Shown piece after piece: positions 17,965 through 29,519 of a DNA stretch of 64,000 nt (positions are counted from its first letter, which is position 1; each line of letters opens with the position of its first letter). The notes below the pieces were generated by a model, which searched no databases, was not told the origin of the DNA, and was given only the letters and a program-made list of their open reading frames with translations. Where the stretch lies: the NCBI GenBank assembly GCA_963377175.1, contig CAUJNA010003771.1, forward strand, positions 1,368,087 through 1,432,086, read 5' to 3'. The position numbers were made by a program, and so were the translations under genes. The stretch is from Effrenium voratum (taxonomy: Eukaryota > Sar > Dinophyceae > Suessiales > Symbiodiniaceae).

Positions 17965-18879
17965 ATGGTTAACAACCACAAGCAAGAGTTAAGGAAACGC
18001 CCTACATATGATGAAATGCTTAAACAAGCAATGACAAACAAAATAAAAACAACAGTTATACTGAAGAAATACAAGAAAGATATGTTATTGAATAATTTTG
18101 ATTTTGATAAAATGGATTTAATGAATTATAACAATGAAGAAGGATATATGAACGCAAAAGTTATGATGGCAGACAAGGCAACACAAACGCTTAACAAAGA
18201 AAACAAGGCAACACAAACAGACCAACCAAATGATAAAGCAACACACACTTATAATTTTGATGACGAGACAAAAATATTAGGCGGTTCTTCAAAGAGTTTC
18301 AAAAGCAAACTGATAACCAAGGCTGAAGCAGAAGCAATAGCATTTACATATGACCCTGATTTATATGATGACGACGATGATGATGATGATAAAAAGGATG
18401 ATGATATTGATAAATATAGAAAGAAATTGTTTATTTTGATGAGGATTATAGAATTTATGTTGAGGACGGGTTTTAGTATAGGACAAATAGTAGCACATTT
18501 AACATATCACACTACAATAACCACAATTCAAGGTTCAGAGTTATTAGTTAATTTAACAATGAATTCATTAGTAACATCATACGATATAGCAACTGCTATA
18601 ATGAATTGGTTGAATACAAATGTTAGTGAGGAAGTTGAGTTAAACACAGAACCACCTGTTAGTGTTCATAGTTCTCCACCTATCACTGTTAATAGTTCTT
18701 CAACACATACTGTTCATTCATCGTCGCGAAGCTCGCGAGCCTCTGGCGAGGCGTCATCAGAAGAAAATGTTAATTATGAAATAGCACCACCTACTGACAT
18801 TCCTGTCCCTACTGATGCTGAAAGTGAAGATGAAGATAAGGATAAAGATAAGAATAAAGAAAAACAAAATCTAAAATAA
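17965..18879 (+). CDS. Acidic accessory protein with RKRPTYDE motif and Ser/Thr-rich tail
   Basis: A 304-residue protein. The N-terminal ELRKRPTYDEMLKQA shares the motif of the two genes before it. KATQTxN repeats follow (about residues 70-95), then a run of Asp, a hydrophobic region (LMRIIEFMLRTGFSIGQIVAHL) and a low-complexity VHSSPPITVNSSS tail ending in acidic/Lys repeats. The element 2 homologue (48999-49795) shares the MIEIMLxxGATIADII region and the VHSSPPITVHSSS tail. A GC-rich palindromic insert adds about RSSRASGEA in frame. Location with core genes suggests a virion role; function unknown. Confidence 0.78.
   Translation: MVNNHKQELRKRPTYDEMLKQAMTNKIKTTVILKKYKKDMLLNNFDFDKMDLMNYNNEEGYMNAKVMMADKATQTLNKENKATQTDQPNDKATHTYNFDDETKILGGSSKSFKSKLITKAEAEAIAFTYDPDLYDDDDDDDDKKDDDIDKYRKKLFILMRIIEFMLRTGFSIGQIVAHLTYHTTITTIQGSELLVNLTMNSLVTSYDIATAIMNWLNTNVSEEVELNTEPPVSVHSSPPITVNSSSTHTVHSSSRSSRASGEASSEENVNYEIAPPTDIPVPTDAESEDEDKDKDKNKEKQNLK
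18720..18755. repeat. GC-rich palindromic insert within a gene
   Basis: TCGTCGCGAAGCTCGCGAGC followed by CTCTGGCGAGG, rich in CGCGA/TCGCG arms. It is translated in frame and absent from the otherwise matching tail of the element 2 homologue. Confidence 0.65.
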
Positions 18880-18900
18880 ATAAAACATATTTAGTTTAAA

Positions 18901-18928
18901 AATCTTGTAAAATGTATTTAAAGAAATA
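18901..18928 (+). promoter_or_regulatory. Replication-module promoter motif (TCTTG...TTTAAAGAAATA)
   Basis: CTTGTAAAATGTATTTAAAG with flanking TCTT/AAGAAATA, 31 nt before the ATG at 18960; one of ten copies. Confidence 0.7.
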
Positions 18929-18959
18929 TATAATATAATATAATATAATATATAATATA

Positions 18960-19241
18960 ATGAGTATTAAACCTGAAGATATGACATTGGAACAAATTAA
19001 GGAACAACTGGCACTGTATAATAGATTGTACTATCAAAAGAGACGAGTAGAAAAAGACTTTATGGAAACCAAGAGAGCAAGTGCTATCAGATATAATAGG
19101 ATAAAGAAATTAGACAAGATAGCAGAAAACGGAGAAATTAATTTAAAAGATATTGATTATGAAAACAAACCAGAAGATTTACAGAATACAAAGCCAAGAA
19201 AATACAAGGAACAAACATATAAAATAATAAGCGTTGAATAA
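18960..19241 (+). CDS. Conserved 93-residue coiled-coil protein upstream of integrase
   Basis: A 93-residue basic helical protein starting MSIKPEDMTLEQIKEQLALY. It is about 95 percent identical to element 2 39883-40164, the highest conservation of any small gene here and far above the capsid-module genes. It stands 30 nt before the integrase and has the replication-module promoter motif, while the integrase has none, so the two are probably co-transcribed. It could be an integrase or replication cofactor; no known domain is recognised. Confidence 0.85.
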   Translation: MSIKPEDMTLEQIKEQLALYNRLYYQKRRVEKDFMETKRASAIRYNRIKKLDKIAENGEINLKDIDYENKPEDLQNTKPRKYKEQTYKIISVE

Positions 19242-19271
19242 ATAAAATATTAAAATATCACTTTTATTAAT

Positions 19272-20177
19272 ATGGCAAATATTAATAAAAATGATATAAT
19301 TAGTAAAATATATTATGATAAGTCAGGATACGGAAGTATCACAACAACCTACAAGGATGCTAAACAAAAGGAACAAAGCATAACCTTAAATGATGTTAAA
19401 GAATGGTTTAAAAAGAACATAGAACAGAAGAAGCAATTAAGAGGCAAAAATTCATTTATTGCTCCACATCCATACTTTGAATTTCAATTAGATTTATTTT
19501 TTATTAATGACATACCCAATCAACAATTTAAAGTAGGGATGGTTTTAATTGATATATTTACCAGATACTCTACAGTAATACCTATTAAATCAAAACAACC
19601 ACCAGACATATTAGCTGGAGTAATGGAAGGATTACAGAAAATGAAAGGCAAACCAGAAGGGATTTATAGCGACGAGGAAGGCAGTTTATATAATAAAACC
19701 GTTGAAGATTACTTCAAGGATGAAGGAATAGAATTATACCGCACAAGAGGACATCCTAATTTTGCAGAACGTTTTATACGCACCTACAAAGATATGTTAT
19801 ATAAAAGAGTTGAAAAAGATGAAAAAGAAGGAAAGGAAAATATACAATGGATAGATTATAATTTTGAAATATTATTAACTTACAATAATAAAATGGAACA
19901 TTCAAGTATAGGAATGACACCAAATGAAGCACTGAAAGAGAAAAACCACGCAACAGCAAAAATAAAAATGGCAGTAGACGCAATAAGAACCCGTAAATAT
20001 CCCTTAATATCAATTGCCGACAAGGTTAAGATTTACAGAACTGAAAAGGAACGAACTAGCAATTGGATGCCTACGATTTATAAAGTTGAAAGGATTGAAA
20101 AAAAGTTAGGACAAACTTATTTTTATTTGGAACATAATACACGACCATTCTTAAGATTTGAATCATTGAAAGTTTAA
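19272..20177 (+). CDS. Retroviral-type (rve) DDE integrase of Maverick/Polinton type
   Basis: A 301-residue protein with the rve core: FQLDLFFIND (Asp74), IYSDEEGSLYN (Asp134) and HPNFAERFIRTYKD (Glu166) supply a D, D(31), E catalytic triad. KVKIYRTEKERTSNWMPTIY near the C-terminus resembles the chromodomain/SH3-like tail of Polinton integrases. The enzyme joins TIR ends to staggered cuts in host DNA, giving the 5-bp duplications seen here. No N-terminal HHCC zinc motif is seen. It is about 90 percent identical to the element 2 integrase. The frame is intact, so it could act in trans on both elements. Confidence 0.95.
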   Translation: MANINKNDIISKIYYDKSGYGSITTTYKDAKQKEQSITLNDVKEWFKKNIEQKKQLRGKNSFIAPHPYFEFQLDLFFINDIPNQQFKVGMVLIDIFTRYSTVIPIKSKQPPDILAGVMEGLQKMKGKPEGIYSDEEGSLYNKTVEDYFKDEGIELYRTRGHPNFAERFIRTYKDMLYKRVEKDEKEGKENIQWIDYNFEILLTYNNKMEHSSIGMTPNEALKEKNHATAKIKMAVDAIRTRKYPLISIADKVKIYRTEKERTSNWMPTIYKVERIEKKLGQTYFYLEHNTRPFLRFESLKV

Positions 20178-20202
20178 AAATATATAGTTTTTGTAAAAAA
20201 CA

Positions 20203-20232
20203 ATTCTTGTAAAAAAAATATTTAAAGAAATA
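20203..20232 (+). promoter_or_regulatory. Replication-module promoter motif
   Basis: ATTCTTGTAAAA followed by TATTTAAAGAAATA, 30 nt before the ATG of the polymerase-helicase gene. Confidence 0.72.
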
Positions 20233-20262
20233 TATTTATATAATAATATATATAGTATAATT

Positions 20263-23200
20263 ATGTCCAAAGCTTTGGAACGAAACATTGGATATTTAAC
20301 AGTGCTAAGGCGGAAGTCATCACAAACAGCAAAACAATCGGACCTTAGAAAAATAGATAGAGTAGTTAATTTATATACCGAGAGGAAGATTTCAAATGTT
20401 ACAACAGCTGAAAATTTAATCAAGGGTTTAACTTCTACTGACACAAAAGTTTATGATAAAACATATCAAAAATACAAGGATAATATTAAGAAATTCAAGG
20501 AAAATAAACCCTTAAATCAACGAATGGCAGAAGCAAGGACAAATAAGGAGACGGGAGGGAAATTGAAGATAGATAACGACCCAGGACCAAGAGCAAGGGA
20601 AGGGAAAAATATATATTTTGTTCAATTTATGTTATACATATCAGAGCACAAAGACAGGAGAACCATAAAGTCCAACTATGCATTCAAACACAGACAACAT
20701 TTATTTTTTTGCGAAACAATATGATAATTTTACTGCTACAATTAAAGCCACTGCATTTTCTAAAGATATCATAGGTAAAAGAATATTTAAAATGATAGGC
20801 GACCCCAATACAGAATATAGACTAAGAGGTGACACAGTAAACGATGAGTTTGTTGATACACTAAAACTATTACAAACTGACAAAGATTTTAAAAACAATT
20901 ATGATTCTATTACGCAACATTACAACGATATAGAATGTATTAAACTATTATCAGTAGATATGGTAAATAAAGACGGCGAACAATTGGACATTCTTACAGA
21001 AAATTTAAGGGATGCTACTAATGTTTCAATTTTTAATAGGTATATACATACACCTTTAAGGATGAACGAAGACACCATACATAAGGCAATTAACAAGGGT
21101 AAGTATATTGAAAACGAATGCTGGATTAATGCATTAACTGATTTTTACAGTGACACAATTATGAACGAAAGGACCCGTAATAGACTAACTAGAGAGAGAG
21201 TAGTTGAAATTATAGGTAGAGATAACTTTAGTGAAACGGGGGCAACCATTCAAGAGATGGAGGCTGTATTTAAACAGTTTAAAATTCCTTGTAGAATTTA
21301 TGACTGTTACAATAAATTAATTTACAAATGCGATCCCGATATAAATAGTAGACACATCAAACCATTTTATGCAATGGTCAAAAACAGTCATATTTACGCA
21401 CTAAAACACGACTTAAAAAGCATTCAACAGAAACAATTAATAACCAAGATACCAACTGTCAAAGCTTCAACCGACTACTATATTAATGAAAGAGAGGAAC
21501 CACCGCTTTATAAAATGATAAAAAAATATTGACGATATACTAAATATCAAAGTTGATGAAAAAACAAAAGAGATATATTTAGTATCCGAAGACAATAAGT
21601 TATCTGAATTATTTTTCAATTTAGTTAATAGTGGCTACGAACCAAGAATTAGATTTCAAGCTGGTATTATATCAGAAATAAAAATAAAATTTAACAAAAC
21701 AATATATATAATAAACACACAAAATTTAATAAAAACTTCTGCAGATGGATGTATTGCAGTATGTGATGAAACCACATATAACAATATGAATAAAGCAATG
21801 TTTAATTTTAATAAGTCATTGTTTAACTTATCTCATAAATCGTTTTATAATGACATTGATATTCAAATTTTAGACGAAGCCAGAACAGTTGTTCCATCTG
21901 GCTTATTGTGCGATAGGGGCGATATCAAAAATGAAATCGAAATCGATATATCAAAAGCATTTACTCATGCGTTTATTACTATATCAGAAATACCAGTATT
22001 TAATCAATTCGACATTTGGCGAGCGTTTGATGATACAACTGATATTTATGACCTACACGACTTAACGTTATATTATATAGAAAAGAAAACTACTATACTG
22101 AAACGGACAGGAAGAATGCTATTTAATACAACATATTGCTTAATATATGGTGTATTTTTGAAACAACTAGATAACATGACAAGAGAACGAATTAATATTT
22201 TATACTTTAAACAACCTTCATTTATTCACAAAGTTGAACATAAAAATATTGTTAATGAACTTTGGAACACAAACATTAGCGAAGACAATGAAGAAGATAA
22301 ATGTATAAAAAAACTGGTCGCAAATGTTAATTATGGACTTTTAGAAAAAGGGGGAGCAAGTGACCAGAAGAGCACAGTGTTTAAAAATCTTAAGGAAGCT
22401 TTAAACTATCAGGCAGAGTATGGAGGTAAAATACATAAATTAACACATTTCACGACAGAACAAATTACAGTAGATGAAGAACAATATACAGCAGAAGAAG
22501 AACAGGCGTCGTATTATATACTTAATCTAAAGGATACATCGCGCTTAAGGAATGGTTTTAGGTATGTAAAAGAGCTACTGCTTCAATACCATAATTTTAG
22601 AATGTATCAAGATTATTCTAAGTTATATCAACATGGCATTAATGTGTTCAGTGTCAAAACAGATGCGTTTACAATAGCGCGATCGGATATAACAAAAGCA
22701 AGAGAGCTTTTAATCTTTAATAGTGAAATAGGAGGATGGAGAATTTCAAACGACGAATATATTAAATTTCCTACTGTAGATTATGAAATTACACAAAACG
22801 AATTAATACAAATACCAATTTATGAAAGTAAAACTATTGATATTGTAGATGAATATGACACAGATAATATTATTGAAATTATTAAAGAGCACAATATTAT
22901 GATGATTAGGGGAGAAGTGCCCGGCACTGGCAAAAGTTATATATGTCAAAAAATGGTAGATAAGGGTTATAAAGTAATTTTTGTAACACCTACTAACAAA
23001 TTACTGCAGGCATTTGAAGGAGAAGCAATGACGATAAATAAATTCTTTGGTATAAATTATGGAGATGCTAAATTAGAACCATTTGATTTTACAGATTCTG
23101 ACGTTATAGTATTTGATGAAGTTTATTTTAGTAATTTAAATACATACTGGAGAATAAAACAATTTGTAGAACAGAACAAACACAATAAAATCATAATAGC

Positions 23201-24182
23201 AACAGGAGACGCCAAGCAATTAAAACCAGTTCAAGAAATAACCAACACTCAGGATTATGAAACATACACTGATAATATAGTTAATCATATTTTTGAATAT
23301 AACATTTTGTTGAAAGAATGTAAAAGACTTAGCAATGCAGATGACAAAATCAAACTCAAAAACATTTACAATGATATTTTTATTTACAAATTACCTACTA
23401 AAACAATTATTGAAAAATATTTTACATATACAACAGATATTAGCGGGTCAAAAAATAATATAGCATTTTTAAATACAACTTGTAAAAATGTATCAAACGA
23501 AATTAGAAAATTAGAAAATAGAAAAGATGAATATGAAGTAGGAGAATTTTTAATTTGTAGAGAATATACAACAACTAAAACATCAGTTTTTAATGTAAAT
23601 TTCAAATATAAAATTGTTCATATTGGAAGCGATGGAATATTTACGTTGAAAAATGTTAAAACTGAAATTCTACAGTCTTTGCCAGTTGATAAAATAAGAA
23701 GTAATTTTATATTTGCATATTGCTCGACTTGTCATTCTGCCCAAGGCAGTAGCATTGATGATACCATAACAATTTTTGATTATAACCATTTTTTGGTAAA
23801 GAATTATCCAGAATGGATATGGACAGCAATTACAAGGTGTAGAGATTTGAACAAAGTCAACTTTTATAAATATACGAAAGATATTGATGATGTATTTAAT
23901 CAAAAATGTATTATGAGTTATTTTGAAAGGAAAATATTGAATTACAAAGAACAAGACAGGAAAGCCAAAAGAACAATACCTAAAGAAGGTTATGTAAATA
24001 CGCAATGGTTTTTAGATAATATCACTAATCAATGTAATTACTGCGGATGCGGTTTTTCTATGGATATTAAAAACGGTAATATAATGACAAATCTGACAGC
24101 GCAACGTAAATCAAACGAGTTGTCGCACGAACTGAATAATATTATTCCTTACTGTGTTAGGTGCAATTGTAGCTGTAAATGA
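20263..24182 (+). pseudogene. Degenerate PolB - SF1 helicase - HNH-like fusion, two homopolymer frameshifts
   Basis: It corresponds along its whole length to the intact 1305-residue protein of element 2 (33898-37815). Three frames are needed: 20263-20724, then about 20700-21532, then about 21530-24182. The first shift is an extra T in the run near 20704-20712 and the second an extra A in the run near 21523-21530. Total length differs from element 2 by exactly those two bases. The last frame keeps the Walker A (PGTGKS), Walker B (VIVFDEVYF), the motif III ATGDAKQLKP, the motif V-like HSAQGSS and the C-terminal zinc domain, and could be made separately. Two shifts confined to homopolymers invite suspicion of sequencing error. 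Confidence 0.88.
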
Positions 24183-24207
24183 TAATAATTTAAATAATAT
24201 TTTAATA

Positions 24208-24235
24208 TTTCTTGTAAAATGTATTTAAAGAAATA
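24208..24235 (+). promoter_or_regulatory. Replication-module promoter motif
   Basis: TTTCTTGTAAAATGTATTTA then AAGAAATA, 24 nt before the ATG at 24260. Confidence 0.72.
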
Positions 24236-24259
24236 AAAACTATATATATTATAATAGAA

Positions 24260-24802
24260 ATGGTGGAAACCGAAATCAATAATTATATCAATAAGAAATG
24301 CTACGACTGTTGCCACTTCAAAAAGGAAAATATGGAATTGTATAAATTGAGCTTACCTAATGGAATAGTTAACAATATTATTGATTATTCAATGGATGAA
24401 GAAGATGAATGTAAAATTTGTCAGGAATGGAGAGATAATCAAGAATTAATCAGATGTCATTTAAATCTGAAAAGAAGACATAATAGAAATGTTGAAGACG
24501 ACATTATAATATTTTTAACTGTGTATGAAAGACCACCTTATAGTTATGTTAGAATATTTCTCAAAATCAGTAAGAAAAAGTATGAAATGATTAAACACAT
24601 ATTATGGATGTTGTTACATCGTAGAAGAGAAGGGTGTGATTTAAAAGAAGACATTAAATCATATATTGAAAGCAACAAGTTTAATGTGAAAAATACCGTG
24701 AGAGATATCAATATTATTTTTGAACTGATGCATGACAAACGTAATATATTTACACAATTTAATAATCATCAATTAACTTATTATCCTGAACTTAAATTAT
24801 AA
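24260..24802 (+). CDS. Zinc/F-box-like terminal-arm protein
   Basis: A 180-residue protein of the MVETEINNYINKKCYDCCHF family, with two relatives in tandem at the matching arm of element 2 (32649-33173 and 33295-33819). It has a Cys cluster (CYDCCHF, about residues 14-20), an F-box-like LPNGIVNNIIDYS (about 33-45), a second pair CKICQEW (about 51-57) and a helical C-terminal part. F-box proteins recruit substrates to SCF ubiquitin ligases, but the match is limited to the short core, so this is only a suggestion. It carries its own replication-module promoter. Confidence 0.82.
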   Translation: MVETEINNYINKKCYDCCHFKKENMELYKLSLPNGIVNNIIDYSMDEEDECKICQEWRDNQELIRCHLNLKRRHNRNVEDDIIIFLTVYERPPYSYVRIFLKISKKKYEMIKHILWMLLHRRREGCDLKEDIKSYIESNKFNVKNTVRDINIIFELMHDKRNIFTQFNNHQLTYYPELKL

Positions 24803-24866
24803 TCATACTACAATAATAACATGTAAAATATTATATGTTATAATTATATTTCAATATTTAATTTTA

Positions 24867-24896
24867 TTTCTTGGAAAAAATGTATTTAAAGAAATA
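24867..24896 (+). promoter_or_regulatory. Replication-module promoter motif
   Basis: TTTCTTGGAAAAAATG then TATTTAAAGAAATA, 26 nt before the ATG at 24923. The about 80 bp before it also match the leaders at 33231-33294 and 52643-52711. Confidence 0.7.
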
Positions 24897-24922
24897 AACA
24901 CTATATATATATATTAGTAAAT

Positions 24923-25339
24923 ATGGGATGGACTTTAACATCAAGAGAAACTAAGAAGTGTGGATGTGTGGAAGAAACACACGTTCATGATGATTTTCCG
25001 ACAAGTGATACAAGTTTAATATTATGCAAGGAATGTAAAACTAAAGAGGTAGAAGAAGAGAAAAAAAGGGAAGAAGAAAAAAACAACATATACAATAAGT
25101 TTATTCAGGCAATAAATAATATAGAAACTAAATTAGTTCCGCGAAAAGAAGTATATCCAATTATGTCTACCTATCGTTTTCGGTTTAAGCGTTCAACATT
25201 CTCAGTATTCAACTATCAGTTATTGAATCATATATTTAAATACCAGAAAATCAGGAATCGTTATTACATAAATATTAATGCTGTGCAATTATTTTACGAG
25301 CATGAGCTTGATAAATATTATTACTTGAATATAAGATAG
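24923..25339 (+). CDS. Small Cys-rich terminal-arm protein
   Basis: A 138-residue protein. The N-terminus CGCVEETHVHDD...CKECK (about residues 13-39) provides Cys and His ligands for zinc, followed by a Glu/Lys coiled coil and a Tyr/Arg-rich C-terminus. It is the last gene before the right TIR, and its stop lies only a few bases from the TIR inner end. It has no direct match in element 2, where two 174-residue zinc/F-box-like genes fill this arm. Possibly a host-interaction gene; function unknown. Confidence 0.75.
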   Translation: MGWTLTSRETKKCGCVEETHVHDDFPTSDTSLILCKECKTKEVEEEKKREEEKNNIYNKFIQAINNIETKLVPRKEVYPIMSTYRFRFKRSTFSVFNYQLLNHIFKYQKIRNRYYININAVQLFYEHELDKYYYLNIR

Positions 25340-25344
25340 ATTAT

Positions 25345-25834
25345 AACCATACTATAATAATAACATTTATACCCTTATATGTTATAATTATAATGTAAGT
25401 ATAGCGTTTTATATATTGAAGATAAAATCCTACAAGGCGGGCCATGCGCAACTCCCGAATATCCAAATTTTGAAAAATGATTAATTATTAAGTCTCCTCA
25501 TTGAATTATTGAAAATGTTGTTTCTTATTGAATAATTATTCTTAAAATGCTATATATATTTATCTCTTTTGAAAAAATATATTTTCTAAAATATTTTGGA
25601 AAATATGTGTTTTTGAAAATGAAAATGTTTAGGTGTATTGAGTTTTTCAAAAATAATTCAATGTTTGTTTTGGTATGCTGTAATAAAACAATATTTATCA
25701 AAATGTGTTTAGACTGTTTCAAAATATGTTTTAAAATGGTTGTTTTGGGGCGCTTATTCAAAAAATGCAAAAAACCCTAGGGTGGACCCTAGACTTTTGA
25801 GTTCGAAAAAAGTTGCGCATGGCCTCACCTAACT
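25345..25834 (-). repeat. Right terminal inverted repeat of element 1
   Basis: Reverse complement of 5381-5879 with few differences. The inner GGGCCATGCGCAACTC (about 25440) is the intact form of the nested inverted motif, and the outer end reads GTTGCGCATGGCCTCACCTA. Both TIRs of this element share differences from the TIRs of element 2. Confidence 0.92.
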
Positions 25835-25839
25835 CCGTT
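25835..25839. repeat. Target-site duplication CCGTT, right of element 1
   Basis: Matches 5376-5380. Confidence 0.9.
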
Positions 25840-27602
25840 TGGGGGTTCCTTCATTTCTTGCTGAGAACAAGCAAGCTTGGGCTAACTTAAACATAGCGAG
25901 GCCCACCAAAGCCCCCAAAGTTTTCGTGAAGGGTCCCTTGGACATTACATGCTCAAGGGTTCTCCTTCAAAGCGCCTTTTGTGTGTGTGTGTTTTTTTTC
26001 CCACAATGGTGGGGTTCCTTGTTGTTTCCTGAAGCCACAAAGACGGGGTGACCGGGTGCGTGACATTTCGAGGGTACTGATGTCACCATGGCCAGTGCAA
26101 CTGGCGGAATCAATCGCCCAGAGAGCTGCTCCGGGATCGAAACTGGCGACTGGAAACTGCTGAAGGTAATGAGCTCAATGCATATCCGACTTTGCAAAGG
26201 CCTTTGTATTGGATTTTGGGTGTGCATCATTATGCCTTTCAGCCAGCAAACAGTCCTTTTTGCAGGATGTCTAAGTTTGGTCTGAAAATGGGGGGGAGGG
26301 GTCAGGGCTATTGTCTGCGATATCAAAGAATTCCCGGATTTGCCACTTTCGTATCACAGCATGGAGCCCCAACAAGCCTGGAATCCACCACATAAAAACA
26401 CAGATCCTATGTGTTTGCTGGTTGCATGCACAGCTGCTCCTGAAACTGTGATGTTCAGCCTTCAAACATCGGTTTCCCCTGGAGAGCCTGCAATAAAACA
26501 CGGGCTATTGTAAACAAAACAGTTTTATGGCGGTGTCTACTTTGTTTCAGGGTGCCCTGCTTCTTGTGTGGTTCTAAGCGAACACCAAAGGAAAGCCGAC
26601 GCCGTTTTCTGGGGGGTCCAACCTCAACAAAGCCGCTCCCAGGGTTCAAAGTTCTCTGCCCAAAGACCGTTGGTCTCTCCCGTTGAACGTTATGCCTTTT
26701 GGGAAGATGGACTTTTGTCGGCCCATCCACTCAGGAGGTGGGCCCAGGAAATGGCGATCTGTTTCTTGTTGAGCTCTCAAGATATAAACATTTGTTGGGG
26801 CATGATTGGCAGTTTGCTTTTGAACCAAGGAACCATGGCAGGCAAAGTTTGAGGTGGCTTTGAACAATGTGTTGTAAACGAATGAGCCTGGCTGGTAATC
26901 CAAGGAACATTTCAACGTTTGGGTGGGTGGCATTGAAAAACATGTTGTAAACCTGAAGTCTCCTTCTGACACTTTAAACATAGGGTAATTTTCCACAAGA
27001 AAAGGGCTCATGGCAAGCCATTTTTGACAATGGAGACTGGCAATGAGCAAGGCCGCCTGGTTTTCAACATGTCAACAATTGGTGCCATCTCAACAGCATA
27101 TTTGCCCTTCACACGAAGGATTAAGACAACAAGACGTTGGTGCATGTTGCTTGGCTGTTTGGACTTTGACTTTTTGCCAACTAGTGGGTTTTCCGAGCTA
27201 AACCACTAAAAGCTAAGCTTTTAGCAGGGGAGCAGCACGCAACCGAGAAGATCCGGTTGAACCTTCAGCAGCTCGGTTTCTAAACGCCCCGCGGCTTTGA
27301 TTTCGGAAGGCGAAGCGACAGAGGAGGCCTTCAGCGAGATGCAGGCGGCATCCTGGGGATGGCGTGGGGATTTTGTCCACGAGCAAAGCACCCACAAGTA
27401 CAGAAAAGAAAGACGAGCAAAACACCCAGACATTGGGAGGGGGGGGTTTTCCTCAGAAAGACACCCCGATTTCAGTATTGCAAGAAAAAAATGCACGCCC
27501 CGTTTCAAGGTTGGTATCTAAAGGGACTCTAAAGGGAAGCCAACAAAAACAACAGCCATGTTGGGGGACGACTATGTTGATAAAGCCACATTCGAGCCAC
27601 AA

Positions 27603-27742
27603 TCAAAGCCCGGGTAGCTGAAGGATAGTAGACAGTCCCGACCAACAACAGATGCGGATATCCGCCCCTCGAATCTCTACACGGTTTTGGGTAGACCCGT
27701 TTAGTATATACCAGGTGTTGCTTGTGATTTTCAGGGGAATTT
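27603..27742. repeat. Dispersed host repeat shared with 59909-60045
   Basis: CCCGGGTAG-TGAAGG, CAGTCCC, TTTGGGTAGAC and GGGAATTTGG occur in the same order and spacing in both segments with moderate divergence. It is a host repeat family of about 140 bp. Confidence 0.65.
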
Positions 27743-29519
27743 GGCTTGTGCCACTTGAATGGATCCAGTTGGGGGGAATGCTGCATGCTACTTGGATGGT
27801 CATTGCCCAGTTGGTAAGTGGATATAAACCTGGGGTAGAACCTACTAGCAACAGGTCCACTCGACTTAGGGGTTCCTGCAAGTGGGTTCTATTCTAGAAT
27901 ACCAACGCTTCCGAAGAAATGCAATCAATGCGTACAAACATTGCACATATGCATGCATTTGAATGTCTACGCTCGAATTTGAGCACATTAGGTATGATAT
28001 GTCTCATTTGATTTGTTTGTGTATCGATAACATGCATTTCAATGCATTTGATTCCCATCCTCGAGGGCAACACACCGGTTGAAGTCCCCGCAGAAACTGC
28101 ATGACATCAGTGTGTCCAAGGGTCCGGATCCTGTTTCGGGTGATTCAAGCATCACCTTGGGCCATTCTGGAAGGACGGTTCTGTCGGAGTGGTGGTTAAA
28201 GGCGACATACAGTATATGGGACATACAACATAATATGTACCCTTTGTCCGACAATCAGAGTGGACAGGGGGCTTCCGCAAAAGGAAGGTAGTTTTCCAAA
28301 ACTCTCCTGTCAGCTTCCATGAGTATTGGAGGGAGGGCAAGAACCCCGGTAATTATTTTTCAGGAGTTGCTTCTATTCAGGGACAACTGGACAACCGCTA
28401 GAGACCCAGGGTATGGCAAACCTGTGTTCTAAGAAGGCCTTGGTTGGAGCCAGCTGGTTTAAGCCAGTGTCAAAACTTGCTACAACTTCTTGTGCCAGGG
28501 GGAAAACAAAAAAAACATGTTTCGGCTTCAGACAAGTCCCATTTTGCCTTATGCCTTTTGACCTTGGCTCTTCTTTCGGCTTTCCGGAGGCTTGGCCGCC
28601 AGCCTATGGGAGTGGGAGTCGCGGATCTTAAGGCCATCTTGAAACAGGATCCCCTTGTTGGCTTGAGGTTTTTTTGACCCCATGCTTTTGGGAGGTAAAT
28701 GGTAGGAAGATGAAGGGAGCAAGCAAAACTTGCCGAACCTTGCGGAGATTCTGCGATTTGCAAAAGAATATGTTTTCTCCTTGTTGGTCTAAAGGGAATC
28801 TATCACTACTTGAAAAATATGTTTATTTTTCCAGGCTGGAAAATCCCATGGCATTCCTCCAGGCGCTCTTGCAGAGTGGACAGCTTCAAAGTCTGGGCGG
28901 CATCTTCGACCTTCTTGACGAGGCAAGTCTGCAGGGTAAACACCTTCTTGTCTTTGGTTGTTCCTTTATTGTCCACCGGAAAGAAGCAAGCCCAGTTGTT
29001 GCTGGTTGAAATCTAGCCAAGAAAATGGAAGTATTTTGGAATACAAGTTCCTGTGTAACACGTATTCTGAAGTATAGAAATCATCATTCAAATTATACTT
29101 CAACATGGAAATTATGATTGGAGTCTGTCCTTAGAATGCTTCATCTAATTTCAGTCAGAAATTGAGTAGACTTTTATAAAGCCATTAAGTCAGAAGGAGA
29201 GAATTCAGAGGTCCCGAAATCGTGTATTTGTTGACTAGCCCCAGCACTACCATGGTCAGAAAACACCGTAAAGCATAGTGGTTTGTAGCGTTTTGCGTAC
29301 TCAATTTCATCTCCACCGTGAGAATTTGTATAGGATTTGATTGGGACTCCAGAAGAAATACTTGATCAGAATTGTACTGCGAATTGCATTTTACATTTAG
29401 ACTCTAGACGGAGATCCTTTCCCAATAGAACTTTACAATTAAATTTGAGTTTGAACATAACTTGAGAAGGACCTTCGCATCCAACCACAACTTCTTTGTT
29501 TAACTAGAAATTGAGTTAG

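Larger units (their letters stand above)
5381..25834 (+). mobile_element. Element 1: integrated Polinton-like/virophage-like DNA virus
   Basis: The element is bounded by about 490-500 bp TIRs beginning AGTTAGGTGAGGCC and ending in the reverse complement, inside 5-bp CCGTT duplications. It is strongly AT-rich and densely coding, unlike its surroundings. It holds a DDE integrase, a polymerase-like/SF1 helicase protein, a packaging ATPase, capsid and fibre gene parts, a cytosine methyltransferase and about 15 smaller genes. The combination of integrase, packaging ATPase and capsid genes within TIRs defines the Polinton/PLV/virophage group. Capsid, penton and polymerase frames are broken, so this copy is probably defective unless the frameshifts are sequence errors. 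A second, related element lies inverted at 32160-53858. Confidence 0.95.

Noticed and set aside
20163..20444. Antisense frames over integrase and polymerase genes
   Set aside because: They are reverse-strand shadows of strongly conserved genes.
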